Origin: Bog-950 sp044228435
Lineage (GTDB): Bacteria > Bacteroidota > Bacteroidia > Chitinophagales > LD1
Assembly: GCA_044228435.1 (NCBI GenBank)
Contig: JBGAUW010000008.1
Coordinates: 124,001-188,000, forward strand
Direction: 5' to 3'
Length of the DNA: 64,000 nucleotides
This document shows, piece after piece, positions 24,308-32,109 of this stretch (within the stretch, counting starts at the first letter, position 1; each line of letters opens with the position of its first letter). The translations under genes were made by a program, and so were the position numbers. Below the pieces are notes generated by a model. It ran no database searches. It was not told where the DNA came from and saw only the letters and a list, made by a program, of their open reading frames with translations.

Positions 24308-27274
24308 TTACGGCAGTGTAAAGTAAAATGTAGCGCCTTTATCTACTTCGCTTTCGGCCCAAATGGTGCCGCCGTGGCGGCTGATAATGCGGTGCACAGT
24401 GCTAAGGCCTATGCCGGTGCCCTCAAAATCGCTTATGCTGTGCAGGCGGTTAAAGGGTTCAAACAGTTTATCGGCTGTTTGCATATCAAAGCCCACGCCA
24501 TTATCGCGTATATAGTAAACCGGTTCACCGGGTTTGGTATCCAGCGTACCTATTTCAATTTCGGGTTGTGGTTTTTTGCTGCTGTATTTTACGGCGTTGC
24601 TTATCAGGTTGGTCCATACCTGTTGCATAAGGGCCTGGTCGCACACGGCGGGTGGCATAGGCTTAAGGGTAACGTGCGCCTTAAAGCCGGGGGTATGGCT
24701 TTGTATATCTTTAAGGGCTGTGGCGGCCAGTTCGGTCATGTCGGTAAGCTTAATCTTCATGGGTTTGCCCATGCGCGAAAAATCAAGCAGGTCGCGTATT
24801 AAATCGCTCATGCGCAAAACGTTCGTATCTATAATGCCCAAAAACTCGCGGCCCTCTTCATCCAGCTTATCCTTATAATCTTCCAGCAAAATTTTACTAA
24901 AGCCGTTAATGGCCCGAAGCGGTGCCTGCAAATCATGCGATACGGTTACACTAAACTTCTCCAATTCCTTATTCAGCTTACTAAGCTGGGCGGTGCGCTC
25001 TTTTACTTTTAATTCCAGCGATTCGTTAAGCGCTTTAATTTCCAGCTCGGCCATTTTTTGCGCGGTTATATCGCGGCCCATGCACGAAACGCCAATAACC
25101 TCATTGCCTTCGCGTATGGGGTTAATGTAAAAACTGGTATAGGTTTTTACATCGCCAATGGTATATTCTTTTACAAACTGCATAGGGTTGCCGGCCAGTG
25201 CGTGGGCATAGGTATCGTTCCAATCGTTAAAATCGGTAGCATTTGTTTTGGCAATAAAATCGCCCAGGTCTACACCGGGTTTTACCTCGAAGCCATATAC
25301 CGCATCCAGCATATTTTTAAGGTTGCTGTTGTAGGTAAGGCACTTTAAATTTCTATCCAGCGAGTAAATTACGGCATCGGTGTTTTCAATAATAGCCGAT
25401 AGGTTGGCTTCTGATTTTCGGATGGCCTCTTGCTGTAATTTAATATCGGTTACATCGTGCAATACCCCGTAAAGGCCCACCGGTTTATGTTGGGCATCAA
25501 ATTCAAACGTAGTTTCAGATTGCAGGTAGCGCACTGTGCCATCGCGGCGCACAATACGGTGCTCTAAACTATAGTTGCTAAGGCTTTGCTGGCTCTGCTG
25601 TATTGTGTCGGTTACTGCCTGGCGGTCGTCGGGGTGCACAAAGCTTAGCCATGCTTCAAACGTATGTGTGTTGTCTTCGGGTGGCAGGCCGTAAATGCGG
25701 CAAGCCTCGTCGCTCCATACAGCTGTACTGCTGGCAAAGCTAAGCTGCCAATGGCCTACGTGGGCCAGTTGTTGCGCCCGTTTCAGGTTGGCCTCGCTTT
25801 GGGCTAATTGCTTTTCGCCCAGCAGGCGTAGCTCTTCATTATGTATCAGCTCCATGGCAAAGCTGGCATCGTTGGCGGCCTCTTGCAAAAGGGCAATTTC
25901 GGCTTCATCAAAAAAGTTTTTTACCGTGCTGTGAAAAGCCATTACCCCAACTACCCGGCCAAATTTTTTAACCGGCAGGGCAATGCTGGCGCGTATATCG
26001 TTTTCAACTAAATATTGGCGCCGGTGCAGCATGGCCGGGTCGTTTTGCACATCGTTACTTACCACATACTTACCGGTGCGCATGGTTACATCCAGCATGG
26101 TGCCGCGAAAGGTGGCGCTGCTTAAATCAATTACAGCGTTTTGCTGATAAGTAAAAGTAGCCACCGGCGGGCCGCTTATAGCTACCATGCTTAGCTTATT
26201 ATGCTCGTTAAGCAAACTGGCACCGGCCACTTTAAACTGCCCTATACCCGTAGCGGTGTTGCAAATGTTTTCCATTAGCTGCTCAACAGTAGTAGTGTGC
26301 ACAATAGCCTGGTTAATGGCACTTAAAAAGGTACTTAACCGGTTAAGCTTTATTACTTTTTCGGTTCGCTCGGCTACGGTGGCCTCTAAGTTTTTATTAA
26401 ATTCCTTTAGTGCATTTTCGGATTCGGTGCGGGCCTTATCGCTATTGTTTAGCCTAATGGCTAAAAACCAAATAAGCGCAAAAAGAATGGTTACAATGGT
26501 GGCTACTAATACAGCTACCCCCAGGCCCGGCGAAAATGCCCGGTACCTATAAATCCATAACCCGGCAAAGCCCACAAGGCCCGGTGCAATAAGTATAATA
26601 GGCACAAAGCGGCGCGCCAATATGCCCCCCAGGTAGGGGCTGCTAAAGGTTTGTAAAAAGGCCGACTCGGGGTTTACGGCCAGTGTGGCGCGCCCTATCA
26701 AAGCAAAAAGCATGGCACCGGTAATTGAAACGGGCATTATAGCCAGTAGCTGATAAAACTCGCGCACGCGGTATATATAGCCCAGGGTACATACCAGCCC
26801 CGCCCACATTACTATAAAAGCGGCCAGGCCGGCACATTGCCGCGCAAACGCCCAACGGTAACCGGCTAACAGCAACGATAAGCCCAATAGAAAAAAGCCG
26901 ATAGCCGAAAGTAAGCCCATGCGGTTGGGCAGGCTGGCCGCATCATCGGCCAGCAGGCGTTGGGCAAAAAGCCATTGGTCTATATTAAATAAATTGCCGG
27001 TGGCAATATCTACTATGCGCAGCAGGCCAATAAGCAACACGAGCCAGGCAGTTATGCGCGCCCCATGCAGCCATACACCGGTGCGTGGTTTGTGCACCAG
27101 CAGCAATACTGCCACCGCCGATAGTAAAAAGCCAATGGCCGCCAGTGGGTTGGTGGCATCTAAATTCGGCAGGGGCCTTACCAAAAAGCCGGCATTAAAT
27201 TGCCAGCCGGCCAACACCAGCGTTGCTACTATAAGGGTGCCAATTGGTATGTGCACACGTGCACTCTTCTTCAT
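24308..27274 (-). CDS. Membrane-bound GAF/PAS sensor histidine kinase
   Basis: A 988-residue kinase from the ATG at 27274 (MKKSARVHIP); the longer frame to 27307 adds 11 residues without a better start. About eight membrane helices (1-285) precede a linker coil ending VAERTEKVIKL. A GAF domain (about 335-490) and two PAS units (about 510-625 with VGHW...WSDEACRIYG, and 635-750) follow. The HisKA helix carries the phospho-His in VSHDLQAPLRA, and the HATPase has NLISNAVKY, DNGVGFD and GTGIGLS. No response regulator is adjacent. The broken gene at 41036-44388 is a paralogue over its whole length. Confidence 0.9.
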   Translation of the reverse strand: MKKSARVHIPIGTLIVATLVLAGWQFNAGFLVRPLPNLDATNPLAAIGFLLSAVAVLLLVHKPRTGVWLHGARITAWLVLLIGLLRIVDIATGNLFNIDQWLFAQRLLADDAASLPNRMGLLSAIGFFLLGLSLLLAGYRWAFARQCAGLAAFIVMWAGLVCTLGYIYRVREFYQLLAIMPVSITGAMLFALIGRATLAVNPESAFLQTFSSPYLGGILARRFVPIILIAPGLVGFAGLWIYRYRAFSPGLGVAVLVATIVTILFALIWFLAIRLNNSDKARTESENALKEFNKNLEATVAERTEKVIKLNRLSTFLSAINQAIVHTTTVEQLMENICNTATGIGQFKVAGASLLNEHNKLSMVAISGPPVATFTYQQNAVIDLSSATFRGTMLDVTMRTGKYVVSNDVQNDPAMLHRRQYLVENDIRASIALPVKKFGRVVGVMAFHSTVKNFFDEAEIALLQEAANDASFAMELIHNEELRLLGEKQLAQSEANLKRAQQLAHVGHWQLSFASSTAVWSDEACRIYGLPPEDNTHTFEAWLSFVHPDDRQAVTDTIQQSQQSLSNYSLEHRIVRRDGTVRYLQSETTFEFDAQHKPVGLYGVLHDVTDIKLQQEAIRKSEANLSAIIENTDAVIYSLDRNLKCLTYNSNLKNMLDAVYGFEVKPGVDLGDFIAKTNATDFNDWNDTYAHALAGNPMQFVKEYTIGDVKTYTSFYINPIREGNEVIGVSCMGRDITAQKMAELEIKALNESLELKVKERTAQLSKLNKELEKFSVTVSHDLQAPLRAINGFSKILLEDYKDKLDEEGREFLGIIDTNVLRMSDLIRDLLDFSRMGKPMKIKLTDMTELAATALKDIQSHTPGFKAHVTLKPMPPAVCDQALMQQVWTNLISNAVKYSSKKPQPEIEIGTLDTKPGEPVYYIRDNGVGFDMQTADKLFEPFNRLHSISDFEGTGIGLSTVHRIISRHGGTIWAESEVDKGATFYFTLP

Positions 27275-27580
27275 TATATCATATAGCTCGAACCACATTG
27301 TGCACAATTAAAATAACGTAAATAGTGCTGCCAAAACCGCGGCTTAAAACACGCCGCAGTTTAAATATAACAATAGGTAAAAAATTAAAGGAGGTTATGG
27401 AGGTTGCTAAGTAAAAAAGGTGGAAATGTACTAAACAATGTAGCTTACGTGTGCAGTTTATTTGCAAGTGAAAGGTCGCCTAGTATTTTTGTTGTTGTGT
27501 TTGCCATCTATTCTGCAGGCCGGCAATTAAAGCCAGAAGCAGAATGCGCTAGTACGCATACATTAGGTAAAATGGAATCG

Positions 27581-28072
27581 TTACCCCAGCTGCTTTTTAA
27601 ATTCTGCTATTTGGCGGCGGTGGCGGTACAGGTGGATGATAGCGTGCTCCATCAGTTGCTCGTAATCGTATAGCTGGCCCCAAAAGGTGGTTAGCTTTTG
27701 CTCAGGCTCGTATTGTTGCATCTGGCTGTTGGCTACGTTATCGAAAAAGGCGATGTTTTTTTCAAGCAGCGTATCCAGCGCCTGGTTGTATTCTTCTACC
27801 GTATTCAAATATTGCCTTACCGGCCAGGGGCTGTTTTCGTTACCCAGGTGTATATCCATCATGGTAATGTAGTTATAGCCGCAGTACACTACGTGGGTGC
27901 ATATAGCCTGCACCGATATACAATCTTTATTGGCTGTATGCTTATCTGCTATTGCAGTTAGCTGTTGCGGGGTAATGCCGCTAAGGTGTTGTTTAAAATC
28001 TTCTATGGCAATGCGGTACTCATACATTAAGGCGTTTATAATACCGGTAGATTTTTTTTGTTGTAAGGCCAT
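27581..28072 (-). CDS. DinB-like protein
   Basis: A 163-residue four-helix-bundle protein of the DinB/YfiT type. The family's three metal-binding histidines appear as H in ICTHVVYCGYNY, and H in MEHAIIHLYRHRRQI near the C-terminus. Such proteins are often thiol transferases using bacillithiol or mycothiol, or have unknown roles. The start at 28072 (MALQQKK) is preferred to the longer frame at 28114, whose first 14 residues are not conserved-looking. Confidence 0.78.
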   Translation of the reverse strand: MALQQKKSTGIINALMYEYRIAIEDFKQHLSGITPQQLTAIADKHTANKDCISVQAICTHVVYCGYNYITMMDIHLGNENSPWPVRQYLNTVEEYNQALDTLLEKNIAFFDNVANSQMQQYEPEQKLTTFWGQLYDYEQLMEHAIIHLYRHRRQIAEFKKQLG

Positions 28073-28172
28073 GGTAATGGGTTGGGTTTTATAAAAGTTG
28101 TAGCGGTACGGCACCCGGGGCAGAAGGGAAATTGCGATAACCTGTTTCTTAACCGGTTCCGCCCGCTGTTAT

Positions 28173-29093
28173 TTAATTCAGTTGCATTAACCGGTGTACC
28201 TGCCGTTCGCTTTTAAGCCCGCAGTGCTGCGCTATTTGCCGGCGCGAGAGGTCGGGCTTTTTAAGCAGTTCTTCAATCTTCTCTTTACGCAATGTGGTTA
28301 CATATTCATTTACAGTTACACCGGTTTCTTTTTTAAATACCCTTGTAAAATTGCGCGGGCTCATATTGGCAATGCCGGCCAGTATATGCAGGTTGGTTTT
28401 TTTATGCAGGTTTTGGTGCAGCCAGTCCTGCACATGGTGTATGCCGGCATGCAGGTGGTTGCGGTAGTTTAAAAACCCGCTTTGCTGCTGTTGCTGCCCC
28501 GTGCGGCGGTTATACACTACCAGTTCGCGCGCTATTTTATGCGCAAAGTAGGAGCCTTTAATTTCTTCCAGTATAGCCAGCATCATATCAATACCTGATA
28601 CTATGCCCGCACTGGTGTATACGTTGCCATGCTTTACATACAGCACGTTGGGCTGCACCTGTAGTTGCTTAAACCTGCTTTGCAGCTTGCCGGTTAGCTG
28701 CCAGTGCGTAGTGCATGGCGCCCCATCCAGCACACCGGCATAGGCCAGCACAAAAGCACCGGTGCAAATGCTGCACAGGTTTACGCCGCGTTCCTTCGCA
28801 TTTTTTATCCAGCTAAATAGCCGGTGCTGCCCGGCAAACGCATCCGAGAGCAAGTAGCCCGTGTAAGCACCAGCCACAATTAAATAATCGCCGGGGTTTA
28901 GCTGCACCGTGTTATACAACGGCAGTTTGCCAATGGTTAAACCGGCCGAGGTGGTTACCGTTTTTTGCACCGAGCAATAGCTTATTTCAAAATCGGCCCC
29001 CTGACCCATAGCGGCGTTTATTACCTGCTCAGGCCCGGCAAGATCCAGCAGGTGGGTATCGGGCAAAACCATGAAAACGAATTTTAAGGCCAT
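28173..29093 (-). CDS. GlxA-type transcriptional regulator (DJ-1/PfpI domain plus AraC HTH)
   Basis: A 306-residue regulator. The first ~190 residues form a DJ-1/PfpI amidotransferase-like domain: FMVLPDTHLLDLAGP, YLIVAGAYTG, and the nucleophile-elbow SICTGAFVLAYAGVLDG. The C-terminal ~90 residues are an AraC-type pair of helix-turn-helix motifs with MSPRNFTRVFKKETGVT and VTTLRKEKIEELL. Such proteins are usually activators for amine or quaternary-ammonium catabolism in other phyla; no target is next to it here. Confidence 0.92.
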   Translation of the reverse strand: MALKFVFMVLPDTHLLDLAGPEQVINAAMGQGADFEISYCSVQKTVTTSAGLTIGKLPLYNTVQLNPGDYLIVAGAYTGYLLSDAFAGQHRLFSWIKNAKERGVNLCSICTGAFVLAYAGVLDGAPCTTHWQLTGKLQSRFKQLQVQPNVLYVKHGNVYTSAGIVSGIDMMLAILEEIKGSYFAHKIARELVVYNRRTGQQQQQSGFLNYRNHLHAGIHHVQDWLHQNLHKKTNLHILAGIANMSPRNFTRVFKKETGVTVNEYVTTLRKEKIEELLKKPDLSRRQIAQHCGLKSERQVHRLMQLN

Positions 29094-29328
29094 AGCTGTT
29101 TTGATTAGCGTTGCAAATTTTACTAACTAAATTTAAAGTTTATTGCCAATGAAAGGACATTTTGGGCCAGTTTGAGCAAAGCAAGTGGCAATGGTGAAAG
29201 AGCAAAGGGCAAAAGTGAAAAGGCAAAGGAAATACAGGGGCAAAAAGGAAAAGGTTAAAAGGCAAAAGTTGACCCGGGCAACCCTTTTACAATTTGGTTC
29301 GTTTTAATGGCGATAAAAAATAGTTACC

Positions 29329-30087
29329 ATGAAGAAACTTTTAATTGCCCTTGCCTTTTTTGTAAGCGCTTATAGCGCTAATGCCTGTAGCTGTATGAGC
29401 ACCGGCAGCCACTTTTGCGAATCTTTTCAGAACGATACTTTTGTAACGCTGGTTGGCCTTTTTAAAAAGATAGATACCATAGCCTATGGCTTTAAGGTGC
29501 AGCGACTATATACTTTTTACGGTACCGAAACCCGCGATACCTTAACCGTGTGGGGTGATAACGGTGCCCTGTGCCGCTTATACGATGGCTGGCAAATTGG
29601 CGATAGTATAGTGCTATCGCTGCAGGTGTGCGATACCGCAGGCAACCAGTTCGAAAACCCCGATTACCCGCTTGACCTTGAAAGAACTACCGACTATCAG
29701 GTATCGGGCTGCGGATTTTATAGCTTAGAAGTAGAAGGTGGCAGAATGCGGGGTTACATTGACCAGCCTTTTGAACAAACCCGCAGCTTAAGTACCTTTG
29801 CTGCCGATAATTGCCTGGAGCGTTTAACCACCGGTGTGCCGGATACAAAAGCACCAGTGCTTAAAATATACCCGCAACCGGTAAGCGAACTGCTGACTGT
29901 TGAAATAGATAATAACGGAAGTATACCGTATACCATTACCGATATGCAGGGGCGTGTATGTGTAAGCGAGTATACGCAGGGGCGTATTAGCACCCTGGCT
30001 ACCCATAGTTTAGCCAACGGCACCTACCTGCTAAGCCTGCAACTACAGCAAGGCACTTTACAAAAGAAGGTGGTTGTGGTGAGGTAA
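29329..30087 (+). CDS. Secreted Cys-rich protein with T9SS sorting domain
   Basis: A 252-residue protein. The signal peptide ends at SANA, and the mature protein begins CSC, as in the TIMP/NTR-like proteins whose N-terminal Cys-x-Cys follows signal cleavage. The first ~150 residues hold eight or so cysteines. From about residue 180 a T9SS type A domain begins (LKIYPQPVSELL) and runs to the end (NGTYLLSLQ then KKVVVVR). The likely location is outside the cell or on the surface. The precise role is unknown. Confidence 0.8.
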   Translation: MKKLLIALAFFVSAYSANACSCMSTGSHFCESFQNDTFVTLVGLFKKIDTIAYGFKVQRLYTFYGTETRDTLTVWGDNGALCRLYDGWQIGDSIVLSLQVCDTAGNQFENPDYPLDLERTTDYQVSGCGFYSLEVEGGRMRGYIDQPFEQTRSLSTFAADNCLERLTTGVPDTKAPVLKIYPQPVSELLTVEIDNNGSIPYTITDMQGRVCVSEYTQGRISTLATHSLANGTYLLSLQLQQGTLQKKVVVVR

Positions 30088-30096
30088 ACAATCCGC

Positions 30097-31353
30097 TTAC
30101 TTCTTATCACCGCTTTTGCGGTTGAGCCTGGCTTTTTTCTTTTCGGCTTTGCCCGTGCCTTTCTTTTTATCGCCGTTAACGGCATTGCGATTTTCTTTAA
30201 TGGCGTTCATTTTATCCTTAAATTTTTGTCCGGGTTTGCGGGTGTCTACCTCGGCAACCGAGTGTATGTTTATTTCATAATCAATGGCAGGGTTAAGCGC
30301 TTCAATAAAACCATTGCGCAGCAGGGCGAAAATGGTGTAAAGGATGTTGGGCTTAGGATCGTTAAAGCGGCCCTCTAAAGGTATTTTGGTAGCCAGTTGG
30401 TCCTCTGGTTTATTTTTAAACACCCACACCACACCATCCAGTATGCCTTCCCACAGGCGGGTATACCAGGGTTCATCTTTATCATCGGATCCGGATATTT
30501 TTATATCTTTTAATAAGGGTTTTACATAGCCTTTAAAGCCCCCATCTTTTGCAGCTACTTCGGCATACACATTAAACTCGCCCTGGTCCATGGTAAATTT
30601 ACCGTAGGCTTTAAAAAAGTTGTTCAGCGATGGCAGATTTAAATTTTTTACATCGGCAGTTATGTCAAAGGTAGGGTCATCAGCCAGTAGGTTCAGCTTG
30701 GTATCTACATGCACCGTACCGCCATATACTTTTGCATCTAACAAAACTGTAGAGGGTAACACTTGCACAGGGTCAACTGCGTTTTGCAGGTTTTCGGCTA
30801 CCACATCAATATTGGTTATGCCTATATCTACCAACGGATTAGTGGTCATATCTTTATAGCGCACCGAGCCATTCTGTATCTCTACCCGGTTTACATCCAG
30901 CGGCATACCTACGTCCAGTAATTGCTTAAAGGTGGTAGTATCTTCAACAACCTGCTTGGGTTCTACTTTATCTTTGGTAAAAGCTATCACCGGTGTTTCT
31001 ATGTACAGTTCGCCTACAAAGGCACCATTTAATAAGGCGCCCCATTCTACGGAAAGGTCTATTAGTTTAACTTCTACAAACGGAGTAGCTTTTTTAAGCA
31101 CCGAATCCATTTTATCCAGATAGAAACCTTCTACCTGGTAAGCCCCGCGAAAAAATGAGAAGTGAATGGCATCTATATGCCCTACGTAACCGGGCAGTTT
31201 GCCGCCCAAATAATCGTTGGCGTAGTATTTAGCTACCGGTGGCAGCGCTATGCGTATGGCTATTAATATAAAGGCCAACACCAGCAGGCCTATCAGCCAG
31301 CCTTTGCCAAAGCGGCCGGCAAATTTTTTAAAACCTGTTGGGGTATCGCTCAT
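30097..31353 (-). CDS. DUF748/AsmA-like membrane-anchored protein
   Basis: A 418-residue protein with one N-terminal membrane helix (about 16-34) and a long periplasmic part of DUF748 type, rich in alternating strands (VRYKDMTTNPLVDIGITNID, FNVYAEVAAKDGGFKG). AsmA/DUF748 proteins are linked to lipid transfer and outer-membrane maintenance. The C-terminus is strongly basic (KKKGTGKAEKKKARLNRK). It lies 29 nt downstream of the DUF4142 gene on the same strand, so the two are probably cotranscribed. Confidence 0.78.
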   Translation of the reverse strand: MSDTPTGFKKFAGRFGKGWLIGLLVLAFILIAIRIALPPVAKYYANDYLGGKLPGYVGHIDAIHFSFFRGAYQVEGFYLDKMDSVLKKATPFVEVKLIDLSVEWGALLNGAFVGELYIETPVIAFTKDKVEPKQVVEDTTTFKQLLDVGMPLDVNRVEIQNGSVRYKDMTTNPLVDIGITNIDVVAENLQNAVDPVQVLPSTVLLDAKVYGGTVHVDTKLNLLADDPTFDITADVKNLNLPSLNNFFKAYGKFTMDQGEFNVYAEVAAKDGGFKGYVKPLLKDIKISGSDDKDEPWYTRLWEGILDGVVWVFKNKPEDQLATKIPLEGRFNDPKPNILYTIFALLRNGFIEALNPAIDYEINIHSVAEVDTRKPGQKFKDKMNAIKENRNAVNGDKKKGTGKAEKKKARLNRKSGDKK

Positions 31354-31382
31354 GTGGTTGGTTTATAAAAAGCACAAGGCGA

Positions 31383-31982
31383 TTAAATCTTATCTATTTT
31401 TTTTTGCGCAGCAAACACTGCATCTAAATGCTTACGCAGCTCAGGTAATTTATTAGCCGCCCATTCTTTAATATCCTGGTCGCGGCTTTCGGCGGTTTCT
31501 TTTTCAAATTTGCCAATGGCATCTTTGTGACCCTCTACCATACGGTCGCAATAAGCCTTATTAAAATCGTTACCCGATTTTTCGCTTAAGGTTTTATAAA
31601 AATCAACGGTTTCTGTAGTAGCAGAATCGGGCACGGTAACCTGTTTTGTTTTGGCTAAATCGCGGGCCTCTTTTAAAGCTTTGGTGTGTGCCTCGGCCAT
31701 CATTTTTCCCAGGTCGCGCACTTCTTTTACGTTGCTGCGTTTTGCCAGTTCGGCCAGTTTAATTTCTTCCAGGCTAATAGCGGTGGCATCTACCAAAAAC
31801 TGCGCATCGTTCTCCTGTTTCTTATTCTCAAACTTAGCGTCGTTTTCTTTAGCCGCTACTTCCGATGAATCTTCCGTTTTAGTTTCGCTGGTTTTGGTGT
31901 TTTCGCAGGCGCCTATGGTAAAAGTTACTAGTACAATGCTAAGCGCAAACAAGCGCGCTTTAATAATGGGGTAGATGTTCAT
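31383..31982 (-). CDS. DUF4142 lipoprotein
   Basis: A 199-residue protein with a lipoprotein signal (IGAC, Cys26) and an all-helical DUF4142 domain. Typical pieces are ISLEEIKLAELAKRSNVKEV, LGKMMAEAHTKAL and YCDRMVEGHKDAIGKFEKE. The fold is ferritin-like; the family function is undetermined, with some links to stress survival. It is the first gene of a likely two-gene unit with the DUF748 protein. Confidence 0.88.
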   Translation of the reverse strand: MNIYPIIKARLFALSIVLVTFTIGACENTKTSETKTEDSSEVAAKENDAKFENKKQENDAQFLVDATAISLEEIKLAELAKRSNVKEVRDLGKMMAEAHTKALKEARDLAKTKQVTVPDSATTETVDFYKTLSEKSGNDFNKAYCDRMVEGHKDAIGKFEKETAESRDQDIKEWAANKLPELRKHLDAVFAAQKKIDKI

Positions 31983-32109
31983 GAGGTTTGTTTTTTAACT
32001 TGTAACCCCCGTTTAACAAAAGCGTACCATCTGCCAGTTTAAATAAGTGGGGAAAGTTTTGCCGCTTTGGAGCAATTACTAAAGTAAGGCTGCTGTGCAA
32101 TAACAATAT